Positions 43,692 to 51,467 of a stretch of 64,000 nt of DNA are shown here, piece after piece. Each line of letters opens with the position of its first letter. Within the stretch, counting starts at the first letter, position 1. The notes beneath the pieces are model-generated. The model had not been told where the DNA came from. It ran no database searches and was given only the letters and a program-made list of their open reading frames with translations. The position numbers were made by a program, and so were the translations under genes. Location of the stretch: assembly GCF_000807775.2 (NCBI RefSeq), contig NZ_CP047385.1, forward strand, positions 2,604,001 through 2,668,000. Direction: 5' to 3'. This DNA comes from Pandoraea fibrosis (GTDB lineage: Bacteria; Pseudomonadota; Gammaproteobacteria; Burkholderiales; Burkholderiaceae).

Positions 43692-44690
43692 TCAGCGCGT
43701 CCAGCCTTGAAATTCGATGGCCATTGCGAATAGCGCTTTGGTCGTCGCATCGACATCGGCACGCCGGCCGCCGCCTGAGACGTGGCGCACGGCCGACACG
43801 TCGGCAAGGCGTTCGGGACTGAAGCGCATGTCGCGGCGGGTGTCGTGTCGAAACGACGCGGGCGCGGCAGCCTGCAATTGCCAGACCGGCACGCCCAGTC
43901 CTTCGGCCAGATGGACATGGACGGCATCCAGCGAGATCACCAGATCCAGATTGTCGATGAGGGAAGCTTCGTCGGCGAGATCGTCACAATCCGTTCGCCA
44001 GTCGATCCAGTCGACGATTTCGGGAGGGATCGCGTCCGACCGAGGGGTGACGGGGCGTCCCAACGGCACCCATGAAACGCCGGGCACCCGAAGAAGCGGT
44101 GCCAGCGTGCTGAATCCTGATGCACTGGACGAGGTTGCTGCCTCGGCGGTGCAATCGAGGGCGTCCAGTCCGGCGAGGCCCACACAGAAGCCATGTTGAG
44201 CGGTGGCTGCCAGGCGATCGCGCCAGTGGCGCGAATGAGTGGTGGCAACACGAAGAAACGGGCGACCTGCATGTGCGGCGACGGCTTGCGGTCCTAGCAC
44301 GTCTGCTAGCGTGCCAAGAGGGCATCGCAGGTCCCAGTCGGAGACGTCGCGGGGCATGCGTGAGAGCACGACAAGGCGTTCTCCTATCGACCATTCCACG
44401 AGTCGGCGCATATTCGCTGGGCCGATAAATCCGACTTTTCCGAAGCGCGCGGCCGCGACCTCAAGGTGGCGGAGCTGGCTCACTCTTCGTGCATCGTCGG
44501 CGGCTCCGATGATCAGGAGGTGTTGGTGGAGCGTGTCGCCGCCACCGGTCCAGGTGGGCAGAGGGCAATCCGGGTGAGGGCTAAGCGCAGCACCGACCTG
44601 TGCCCAGGCGTGGGAGATGGCGTTGGCGGCAGGACTGACTCCGGCATTGGACGGCGAGAGCTGAGAGGCGCGCTGCGAAGGCTTCGTCAT
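43692..44690 (-). CDS. Glycosyltransferase family 9-like protein
   Basis: A 332-residue protein whose C-terminal half has the pattern used by TPR-linked GT9-type heptosyltransferase-like proteins: ASLIDNLDLVISLDAVHVHLAEGLGVPVWQL near residues 250-280, after VSWVPLG. The N-terminal part is variable and has no clear TPRs. The ATG at 44690 is chosen; the frame is open to 44936 but unsupported. Function is uncertain; a sugar transferase is the best reading. Confidence 0.6.
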   Translation of the reverse strand: MTKPSQRASQLSPSNAGVSPAANAISHAWAQVGAALSPHPDCPLPTWTGGGDTLHQHLLIIGAADDARRVSQLRHLEVAAARFGKVGFIGPANMRRLVEWSIGERLVVLSRMPRDVSDWDLRCPLGTLADVLGPQAVAAHAGRPFLRVATTHSRHWRDRLAATAQHGFCVGLAGLDALDCTAEAATSSSASGFSTLAPLLRVPGVSWVPLGRPVTPRSDAIPPEIVDWIDWRTDCDDLADEASLIDNLDLVISLDAVHVHLAEGLGVPVWQLQAAAPASFRHDTRRDMRFSPERLADVSAVRHVSGGGRRADVDATTKALFAMAIEFQGWTR

Positions 44691-44981
44691 GCGAATCCTG
44701 GCATCGAGAGGAGAAGAGGGGGCAGAATTCACCGCGAATGAAAGTGGACGCGGAGCGCAGCGCCTACAAAGGACAATGGGGCGTGTTGAAAATGATAGAG
44801 GAGCGTGGGTGGAGGCGTCGCACGGTACTTTTGCCTGCGGGAACGATCCATTTGCCGGACGGCAAAATATTTGAAGTGCGAGGCGGAAGCGGAGGAGATC
44901 CACGGGTGCGCGGGCACGAACCATGGCGCTAACCACGAGATGAGACGGCAGAGGAGGGAGGAGGTGTTCAGGAGAGGATGG

Positions 44982-45054
44982 AGGCGGACCGGGGCCCCTT
45001 CCTGCTGCGAGTTGGGTCTATGTCTGAGTGGCGGGAAGGGGCCCCGGTCCGCCT
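44982..45054. repeat. Perfect 21-base inverted repeat with 31-base loop
   Basis: The arm 44982-45002 is the exact reverse complement of 45034-45054 (it reads AGGCGGACC, then GGGGCCCCTTCC). The loop is 45003-45033. Nineteen of every arm's bases are at least strongly paired (G/C-dominated), so an RNA copy would be a very stable hairpin. No T run follows on either strand. Confidence 0.85.
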
Positions 45055-45115
45055 GGAGGACGGAGGGAGAGGCACCGCCCCCGGCAACTGAATCACCGAT
45101 ATCGCAAAAAACTAA

Positions 45116-45147
45116 CCCCAAACCCGCGCAAAAACGCGGGTTTGGGG
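45116..45147 (-). terminator. Hairpin terminator of the CsgG-like gene
   Basis: CCCCAAACCCGCG and CGCGGGTTTGGGG are perfect 13-base arms with a CAAAAA loop, 17 bases past the stop of the lipoprotein gene. The T tail is internal to the stem, so activity is likely but not certain. Confidence 0.65.
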
Positions 45148-45164
45148 CGAGACAATCCGCGAAA

Positions 45165-46031
45165 TTACTTCTTCTTTTTCGTGGACTTGCGGGCTGGTGC
45201 CGGCGCGTCGTCGTCTTGCACGGCGAGTTGACCGCCTGTGCCGAGGCCACCGGCGACGGTTTGTTGCTTGTAGTTCTTCACCGCGCGAACAACGTTGTTG
45301 TACGAGTCGGTGAAGGCGGCAACGATAACCTTGCCTTCGGCGGTGTTCGAATAGCCGCCGAGCGAGCCGCCGGCCGAGCTACCGATGATACGGCCGAGTG
45401 CGCCGAAGTCCATGCTGGTGGCGCTGCCTTCGGCGGCGGCGATCTGGACACTGGAGCGGTTATCGATGACGGTGAGAAGCGTGCTGGCTTCCTTCGAGTT
45501 CATGCTGCCGGCGAGTGCGCCGATGGCCGAACCGATGCCACCCGGCAGGAGGCCGGCGATGCTGGCACCTGCACCACCGGCGTTATTGTTCGTGAACGTG
45601 ATCGACGGGCTGATTGCGTAGTCTGCGGCGACCATCTTGCCCTTGCCGAAGTTCGACTTGTTGCGCAGTTCGCCGGAGTCTTGCAGGGCACGCTCACCCA
45701 TGATCGTGTTCATACCGCGACCGCGATCCACGACGACGAAGCAGTTCGACTGTTGCACGAGCAGTTTGAGGACTGGCACGGTCGAGCCGAGCTTGTACTG
45801 GCCGGTGAGCACGCCATACCAGGGGGCAGTCGTGTCTTCGATCACGGCGATCGTGCCCAGCGGGCGGTCGCACTTTTCAAGCGAAGGGTTGGCGTTGTCG
45901 GAGTTCGCGCCGCCGGCCGAACCGGTCGCCGCGGTCTTGGCGCTGCTGCTCCCCATGTTCATGGACGAGCAACCCGCCATGATGCCGGCCGCAAGCAGCA
46001 GGCCCGTGATTTTTACGAGATGGTGTGCCAT
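45165..46031 (-). CDS. CsgG/HfaB-like outer membrane lipoprotein
   Basis: A 288-residue lipoprotein: signal peptide with lipobox LLLAAGIMAGC (lipidated Cys at residue 21), a Ser/Ala linker, then a CsgG-type core (LGTIAVIEDTTAPWYGVLTGQYKLGSTVPVLKLLVQQSNCFVVVDRG). GGAGASIAGLLPGGIGSAIGALAG may be a membrane-inserting glycine-rich loop. The tail ends with KKKK. Curli-type partners are not seen nearby, so a stand-alone export or envelope-stress role is more likely. Direct repeats of GGATTA occur upstream. Confidence 0.75.
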   Translation of the reverse strand: MAHHLVKITGLLLAAGIMAGCSSMNMGSSSAKTAATGSAGGANSDNANPSLEKCDRPLGTIAVIEDTTAPWYGVLTGQYKLGSTVPVLKLLVQQSNCFVVVDRGRGMNTIMGERALQDSGELRNKSNFGKGKMVAADYAISPSITFTNNNAGGAGASIAGLLPGGIGSAIGALAGSMNSKEASTLLTVIDNRSSVQIAAAEGSATSMDFGALGRIIGSSAGGSLGGYSNTAEGKVIVAAFTDSYNNVVRAVKNYKQQTVAGGLGTGGQLAVQDDDAPAPARKSTKKKK

Positions 46032-46251
46032 TTTCCTAGTTCTTTAGAATGTTGTTCTGGAAATTGGCGGCGTTGCCTGCCCGGATTCACTCCGGGTTTC
46101 GGCCAAGTCGGTGACGCCGCCGTATGCCAGGAGTCCAAAAAAGCAGGAGTAAGAAGCGAACTACGGTAGGACTCCTATGCTGAAATGCTCCGTAAGAACA
46201 TTCCGCGCCGCATGCTAGCACGGGGATAAATCGCCAGTCCCCTATCAAAAA

Positions 46252-46310
46252 TCATGGGGATTACGAATGGATTAGGGCGCCGCTTTCATGGGGATTAAGC
46301 GAGGATTAGG
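46252..46310. repeat. Tandem pair of about 25-base direct repeats, 34-base period
   Basis: TCATGGGGATTA at 46252-46263 and 46286-46297, each followed by GGATTAGG (46269-46276 and 46303-46310). Both elements repeat with a 34-base period. The pair lies 220 bases before the CsgG-like gene, in its upstream region. Confidence 0.7.
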
Positions 46311-46363
46311 TGGAAACCATGAGTATGGTGTGAGACTCATGACGTCCAGCCGCTGACGGACGT

Positions 46364-46397
46364 AAAAAAGCCCCGTCAGGCAAAGGCCGAGCGGGGC
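46364..46397 (-). terminator. Intrinsic terminator after tRNA-Arg
   Basis: On the minus strand, GCCCCG and CGGGGC close a stem with an inner GGCC/CAGG region and are followed by six Ts. It lies 35 bases past the tRNA 3' end. Confidence 0.75.
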
Positions 46398-46431
46398 ATT
46401 TCGATCATGCTTGGGTGCTGGGTGAAAATCT

Positions 46432-46506
46432 TGGTCCCCCCGACAGGAATCGAACCTGTATCTAGCGCTTAGGAGGCACTCGTTCTATCCATTGAACTAC
46501 AGGGAG
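46432..46506 (-). tRNA. tRNA-Arg (anticodon CCT)
   Basis: On the minus strand: acceptor CTCCCTG pairing with CGGGGGG, D arm GTTC...GAAC, anticodon stem AGTGC/GCGCT with loop CTCCTAA (anticodon CCT, reading AGG), T arm ACAGG-TTCGATT-CCTGT, and encoded ACCA. Confidence 0.93.
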
Positions 46507-46872
46507 AGACTGCATTCTATCCATTGACGCGACGTCCTTTGAAATCAAGGGCATCGCCTTATTCCGCGAGGTTTCCCGGACAATGGCGATACCCCTAACG
46601 TATCACCCCGAACCACCCCGCAACCTGCTGCTTCGCGCCTTTCCTGCTTCAAATTTGCTTCCGAACGTAGGGCTGATGCCATCCATTCCGCAAATCTGCG
46701 CATGTCGGCCGTTCAGGCCCAACGCGAGCGCAAGAGTATAGCAAAAACGTGTCGCTGCCCCTACTCCCCTGGACGGAGAGGCGCGTTGGGGTGCATGTTG
46801 GGGGGCGGGTACGTTCCCTCCGACTGGACTTGTCCCTCGGTGGGACGTACACGTAATCCCGCAATCGCGCGA
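46507..46872. other. Intergenic region
   Basis: No gene or RNA is seen in these 366 bases. It contains GC-rich stretches and short frames without coding character. Confidence 0.5.
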
Positions 46873-47730
46873 TCAGCCCTTTCTGATCATCTCGAGAATC
46901 GCCGTGGATAGGGCGCTGCCCGCCTCGCCGACCCGATCGACGGCGTCGAAATGGTGGCCATCGCGTTGTCGCACCACTTGTACGTCCAGGCCGTGGTCGT
47001 CCAGCAGTGTTTGAAACTGTGCCTGCAGGCGGTGGAATTCATCCGATTCATCGCCTCCCACGCTGAGGATGTACGGCAGAGGCGCACGCGGAAGGTGATG
47101 AATCGGGCTGAAGTCGGCTACGTCGTCCCTGTCGAGCTGAACCGCCCGATTCAGATAGCACAAGCGAATCGGCTCAAGATCGTAGAGTCCGCTGATCGCA
47201 CATGCCCCTTTCACCAGATTCGGGGGCGCATCGTGAGGCACCCAATCCGTACCGGCCAGTGCGGCCGTCAAATGCCCACCCGCAGAACTGCCGCAAACAT
47301 AAATCGCATCACGGTCGATCTCCAGGGCTGCGGCGTTGCGATACAGATGCAAGACGGCCTGACGATTGTCTTCGACGATATCCGCCATGCGGACATCGGG
47401 TGCCAGTCGATAATTCACAACGACAAAATTAATGTCGTGCGCCTGATACAAGCCGGCGAGCGAGCTGAAATCGGATTTGTCGAGCGATTGCCAGTAGCCA
47501 CCGTGAATGAACACCAACGTCGGTCTGCCCGGCCCCTTGGCCGGGAACAGGTCGTACGTCTGCTTCGCGTCTTCGCCATAGGCGACGTCTGCCCTGTAGA
47601 CGTTGGCGCGACGAAACGCTTCGCCTGTGCGAGCCCAACGCGCAAAGATCTCCAGATGATCCGGAATGCCTGCGCGAACGTTGTACTGACGGTCCAGTGC
47701 CTCTTGATCAAATGAACGGTAAACCGGCAT
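46873..47730 (-). CDS. Alpha/beta hydrolase, kynurenine formamidase-like
   Basis: A 285-residue hydrolase. TLVFIHGGYWQSLDKSDF (HGGYW oxyanion motif), IYVCGSSAGGHLTAAL (nucleophile Ser), GGDESDEFHRL (acid) and DGHHFDAVDRV (His). The HGGYW variant and overall length resemble arylformamidases. GAGG precedes the ATG at 47730. It is divergent from the AraC gene by 125 bases and may remove an N-formyl or amide group in the cluster pathway. Confidence 0.85.
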   Translation of the reverse strand: MPVYRSFDQEALDRQYNVRAGIPDHLEIFARWARTGEAFRRANVYRADVAYGEDAKQTYDLFPAKGPGRPTLVFIHGGYWQSLDKSDFSSLAGLYQAHDINFVVVNYRLAPDVRMADIVEDNRQAVLHLYRNAAALEIDRDAIYVCGSSAGGHLTAALAGTDWVPHDAPPNLVKGACAISGLYDLEPIRLCYLNRAVQLDRDDVADFSPIHHLPRAPLPYILSVGGDESDEFHRLQAQFQTLLDDHGLDVQVVRQRDGHHFDAVDRVGEAGSALSTAILEMIRKG

Positions 47731-47855
47731 GCTAGCCTCACTAATCGGAATTGAAATCAATGTCGCGCCGCCTACTGACGACGCAACTTCCGAATCTAAA
47801 AGAGGCGCGGTGAAACGACGCGCGAACAAGTGTCAAGATATGCAGAGGTTACGCC

Positions 47856-48638
47856 ATGTTCGGAAAGAGTGAGGACCGCAACGACTACCAGAACATTGCG
47901 CGTCCCGTCGGTGGTATGGCGCGCGATTTGCCAGATCGATTCTTCATCGATTTTCACGAACACGTCCGCGGACAACTCGTCTACGCAATCACGGGGTCCA
48001 TCGTCGTCACCACGTCGAAAGGTACCTGGGTGGTGCCGCCTCTTCGTGCCGTTTGGGTGCCGCCTGGCGTGAGGCACTGCATGCAGGCGGTGGGCGCCAT
48101 CGAGATGCGCACCCTCTATTTCGCCGCAGATCGTTCGCCGCTGAGTACCGACGATTGCTGCGTCATCTCGGTGTCGCCGCTGCTGCGCGAACTCATCACC
48201 GCCGTGGCTCGCATGCCCGTCGAATATGCGCTGGGAAGCCGGGATGCCGTCGTAGTGGAGTTGCTGTTTCACGAGATTCGTCCGCTGAGCATCGAGCCGT
48301 TACACCTTCCAATGCCGCAGGACGAACGCATCGCACGCATTTGCCGGTGGATTCTTGCGAACCCGGCGGAGGAAACCTCCGTGTCGGCCTGGAGCAAGGT
48401 CGTTGGCGCGAGCGATCGCACCATCATCCGACTGTTTCCGGAACAAACCGGCATGACATTCACACGCTGGCGACAACAAGCGAGACTGCTCGCCGCCGTT
48501 CAGATGCTGAGCGCGCAACGCTCTGTCACCGACATCGCCTCATCGCTCGGCTACGACAGCACCAGCGCATTCAGTGCCATGTTCCGCAAGGCACTGGGCT
48601 GCACGCCGACGGAATTTTTCCGCCCCGCAGACGCCTGA
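47856..48638 (+). CDS. AraC family regulator with cupin sensor
   Basis: A 260-residue regulator. The N-terminal cupin segment VYAITGSIVVTTSKGTWVVPPLRAVWVPPGVRH binds the effector; the C-terminal pair of helix-turn-helix motifs includes TDIASSLGYDSTSAFSAMFRKALGCTPTEFF. It precedes the RidA gene by 111 bases, and is divergent from the formamidase-like gene. It probably activates both sides. Confidence 0.88.
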   Translation: MFGKSEDRNDYQNIARPVGGMARDLPDRFFIDFHEHVRGQLVYAITGSIVVTTSKGTWVVPPLRAVWVPPGVRHCMQAVGAIEMRTLYFAADRSPLSTDDCCVISVSPLLRELITAVARMPVEYALGSRDAVVVELLFHEIRPLSIEPLHLPMPQDERIARICRWILANPAEETSVSAWSKVVGASDRTIIRLFPEQTGMTFTRWRQQARLLAAVQMLSAQRSVTDIASSLGYDSTSAFSAMFRKALGCTPTEFFRPADA

Positions 48639-48749
48639 TTTCGATTGGCGTAATCGCGACAAACGTCTGCGTGAGCGCTACATTTTTCCCGCATTCGATC
48701 CTCCAGAATAAATGGACAGCCGCACCCGCGGTTGCCTACTGGAGATCCT

Positions 48750-49214
48750 ATGAACCTCTATGAACGTATCGGTGCCGCTGGATTTGAACTGCCGAATCTG
48801 ACGGTCGGGGCGGCGCCGTTCAAACCTTTCAAAGTCCACGGCAACACGTTGATCGTGTCCGGCCAACTGCCAGTCAAGGCGGGGGCGCCCGTCTGGGTCG
48901 GCAAGGTGCCGTCCGACGTATCCGTCGACGATGCACGGCACGCCGCAAGGCTCTGTGTCATGAACATTCTCGGATGGGCGCACGTGGCGACTGGCGGGCG
49001 GCTCGAGCGCATTGAGAGCGTGCTGCGTGTCGGGGGCTTCGTGGCCACCTCCGAAGGGTTTGCCGACGCACCGTCGATCGTCAACGCAGCGTCGGAACTG
49101 CTGACCCAGATTTTCGGTGAGGCCGGTGAGCATGCGCGAATTGCAATTGGCGTCGCCAGCCTGCCGTTCAACGCACCGGTCGAGGTGGAAGCGACTTTCG
49201 CGCTCGCCTCATGA
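48750..49214 (+). CDS. RidA family protein (YjgF-like)
   Basis: A 154-residue Rid-fold protein of the longer subgroup: FVATSEGFADAPSIVNAASELLTQIFGEAGEHARIAIGVASLPFNAPVEVEATFAL. The Arg within RIAIGVASLP lies near the canonical active-site position, so enamine/imine hydrolysis remains possible. GGAGATCCT precedes the ATG at 48750. Its stop overlaps the start of the PurA-like gene (ATGAGC), so the two are coupled. Confidence 0.85.
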   Translation: MNLYERIGAAGFELPNLTVGAAPFKPFKVHGNTLIVSGQLPVKAGAPVWVGKVPSDVSVDDARHAARLCVMNILGWAHVATGGRLERIESVLRVGGFVATSEGFADAPSIVNAASELLTQIFGEAGEHARIAIGVASLPFNAPVEVEATFALAS

Positions 49215-50602
49215 GCACGCGCGACGGATACGCCGACGTCCTCGTCGGCCTGCAATACGGGGATGAAGGGAAAGCGAAGGTCGTCGACCGACTCGCTGCC
49301 GGCTACAACATCATCGCCCGGTTCAACGGAGGGGCCAATGCCGGACACACGGTCGATACGCCACAGGGCCGCGCCCGGCTCGCGCAAGTGCCGTCGGGTG
49401 TGTTTCATCCGGAGGCGCTGCTCTACATCGGGTCGGGGTGCGTGGTCAGTCTGATCAAACTCGCAGACGAAATTGAGTCGCTTCGACGCATCGGCGCCCG
49501 GATAGCCGGGCGCTTGCATCTGAGCGAATTGTGCCCGGTCATCCAGCCGGCGCATCTCGATTTCGACGTCGCCCACGGTGCAGGGATCGGGACGACCGGA
49601 AACGGCATCGGGCCGTGTTACGCCGGTCTGTCGATCCGTTGGGAACACGGCACGCGAGCGGTGGTGCAGATTCGCGATCTTGTGGCGGACGAGGAGGGCG
49701 CGTTCGCGCAGATGGCCCACTACGCGTCGCTGCATGCCAACATACCTTCGGCTCAAGTGGCTGCGGCTTCCCGCATCGCCGACATGAGAGCCGCATGGCA
49801 TGCGATCCGGGACACGGTCGACATCGTCGATTCACGATGGATGACGCAGAACGTCAAGCGGGGCGCACGTGTGCTCTTTGAGGGAGCGCAGTCCGTCATG
49901 CTCGATGTCACCGCAGGACAACAGCCGTTCGTGACCTCAAGTCATACAGTGCCGGCGTTTGCCTACGTCGGCGGGGATCTCTCCCACCGGTATCACCGCA
50001 AGACCATCGGGGTGGCCAAGGCGATCGTCTCGCGTGTCGGTGCCGGGCCCTTTCGTGCGGAGTTCGGCGGTGAACGGTCGTCCCGCTATTGCGCAGACGC
50101 CGCGCTGCGTGGGATCGGTTGGCGCGAGGAGCGGGATCGCTTCGAGCCCGAAGAGATGCTCGGGTCGGAAGACGCGTTCGACGTTGGCGTCGCCCTTCGC
50201 ATGTTGACCGGAGAGTATGGAACGGGCAGCGGGCGGCCCCGGCGCTTGGGGCGGCTTGACATTGCAGCGCTTGCCGACGTGGTCGAGCGTCACGGCATCG
50301 ACGAGATTTACCTCAACAAGTGCGATTGCCTTGCTTGGTTTGCGCGCACGCGCGACGGCACGATTCCCGTACTGATCGGACCCGTCGGGGACGATGGCGG
50401 CGAACCGGCGATTCGTGATTTTCCGGCGTTCGATGCCCTCGCGGACAACGTGCCCGACTTCGCCGCACTGCCGGCGCCGCTACGACAGTTCGTCCTCGCG
50501 CTTCAGGAGGCAATGGGATGCCGCATCGCCGGCATCGGGATCGGTCCGCAGCGAGACCAACTACTCACCCTTTCAGAAGAGGATGTCAGGCATGGCACCT
50601 GA
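49211..50602 (+). CDS. Divergent adenylosuccinate synthetase-like ligase
   Basis: A 463-residue GTP-dependent amino-group ligase of the PurA fold, about 30 residues longer than typical PurA. GLQYGDEGKAKVVD keeps the catalytic Asp (D18), and GGANAGHT the catalytic His (H46); LNKCD (368-372) is a guanine-binding NKxD. But GTTGRGIGP has become GTTGNGIGP (127-135, N131), the TSSNTT segment is TSSHTV, and the aspartate-binding loop reads GTGSGRPRR instead of G-x-TTGRxRR. IMP and aspartate binding therefore look altered. The gene sits in a RidA/PNPOx operon, not with purine genes, so it is probably a paralogue with its own substrate. Confidence 0.8.
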   Translation: MSTRDGYADVLVGLQYGDEGKAKVVDRLAAGYNIIARFNGGANAGHTVDTPQGRARLAQVPSGVFHPEALLYIGSGCVVSLIKLADEIESLRRIGARIAGRLHLSELCPVIQPAHLDFDVAHGAGIGTTGNGIGPCYAGLSIRWEHGTRAVVQIRDLVADEEGAFAQMAHYASLHANIPSAQVAAASRIADMRAAWHAIRDTVDIVDSRWMTQNVKRGARVLFEGAQSVMLDVTAGQQPFVTSSHTVPAFAYVGGDLSHRYHRKTIGVAKAIVSRVGAGPFRAEFGGERSSRYCADAALRGIGWREERDRFEPEEMLGSEDAFDVGVALRMLTGEYGTGSGRPRRLGRLDIAALADVVERHGIDEIYLNKCDCLAWFARTRDGTIPVLIGPVGDDGGEPAIRDFPAFDALADNVPDFAALPAPLRQFVLALQEAMGCRIAGIGIGPQRDQLLTLSEEDVRHGT

Positions 50603-51212
50603 TTATTTCGATACGCAAATGCGCCGGACCGACCTGGCGTGGACCGATTGGCCCGCCGTCGAAACGTTCTTGCGCGATGAGCTGATCTGCCGCGTGGCGG
50701 TGAACGACACGCCGTTTCCCTACGTCGTGCCGCAAAGCTTCACCTTCACGGGTGACGCATTTCTGATTCACTGCTCGCGGTTCGGCAGGTTCTCCCGGCT
50801 GCTCCATGAAGACCCCCACATCGGCATCGCGATCGATCGGCCGGTTGCTTTGCTCAAGGCGCCTAAAGGACAAAACACCAGTCTCGAGTACTACAGCGTC
50901 ATTGCGCGATGCAAGGCGATCACGCGTCTGGACACTCAGGACGTCATCGCCCATCAGAACGAAGCCTTGGGCAAGTTCCGGCCAGAGAAGGACTACACCG
51001 CTATCGAACCGGGCGCGGCGAATCAGATCGTTGCCATTCGGTGCGAGATCGAAAGCCTCAGCGCGAAGAAGCGAATCCTGGCGGACGGGCAGTATTCGCC
51101 ACCAGGGCAACCGCAGGTGCCTTACCTCCGGTATCCGTTCGAGCGCGGTGCGAGCGTCTCCGGTCTGCCGGAAGAGGCCTTCGATCCGCATCGCTTCAGT
51201 CGTGTGAAATAG
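50592..51212 (+). CDS. PNPOx-fold (pyridoxamine 5'-phosphate oxidase superfamily) flavoprotein
   Basis: A 206-residue split-barrel FMN-binding protein: RTDLAWTDWPAVETFLRDELICRVAVNDTPFPYVVPQSFTFTGDAFLIHCSRFGRFSRLLHEDPHIGIAID is typical of the NimA-like/heme-utilisation branch of the superfamily. The start at 50592 has AGG upstream and overlaps the end of the PurA-like gene by 11 bases. It completes a three-gene coupled unit with RidA and the ligase. A redox step or protection role is inferred; the substrate is not visible. Confidence 0.83.
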   Translation: MAPDYFDTQMRRTDLAWTDWPAVETFLRDELICRVAVNDTPFPYVVPQSFTFTGDAFLIHCSRFGRFSRLLHEDPHIGIAIDRPVALLKAPKGQNTSLEYYSVIARCKAITRLDTQDVIAHQNEALGKFRPEKDYTAIEPGAANQIVAIRCEIESLSAKKRILADGQYSPPGQPQVPYLRYPFERGASVSGLPEEAFDPHRFSRVK

Positions 51213-51244
51213 GCACGAACAGGCACAACTAGGCACAAATAGGC
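51211..51244. repeat. 10-base tandem repeat (AGGCACAANT) x3
   Basis: Three 10-base units (AGGCACGAAC, AGGCACAACT, AGGCACAAAT) with a fourth partial AGGC begin on the last two bases of the PNPOx gene. The 10-base period sets the units on one face of the helix. Confidence 0.8.
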
Positions 51245-51258
51245 CTGTCGAGTTGCGA

Positions 51259-51284
51259 CCGCGAATGCACTCGAGCATTCGCGG
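51259..51284. repeat. Perfect 10-base inverted repeat (hairpin)
   Basis: CCGCGAATGC and GCATTCGCGG around ACTCGA, 47 bases past the PNPOx stop. It may be a terminator without T run, or part of an MFS promoter signal. Confidence 0.75.
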
Positions 51285-51467
51285 GGTAAGGACAAAGGCA
51301 GGAACAAGCGCTGGCGGATGTCGCGTCGTTGCATCTTGGCGTAACTGCGATTGCGGACGACATTTTCCAGCGCGCCCTCCTAGTTTTGGCGCCCGATATT
51401 GATGCAGCCGGTACCGATTCGCGGTCCCGGCGTGTTCAACGGGATGGGTCGAAACTTGGGAGGGTGT

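Larger units (their letters stand above)
44691..45164. other. Intergenic region with long inverted repeat and terminator
   Basis: No gene is seen. It holds the 21-base inverted repeat at 44982-45054 and the hairpin at 45116-45147. Purine-rich tracts (GGAGG, GAGGAG) run from 44945 to 44980. Confidence 0.6.

Noticed and set aside
44805..46169. Plus-strand 454-codon frame over the CsgG-like gene
   Set aside because: Shadow of the minus-strand lipoprotein gene, whose signal peptide, lipobox and terminator are convincing.
49211..50602. Housekeeping purA (purine biosynthesis)
   Set aside because: The IMP loop Arg and the aspartate loop threonines are changed, the protein is longer and the neighbours are catabolic, so it is listed as a divergent paralogue.
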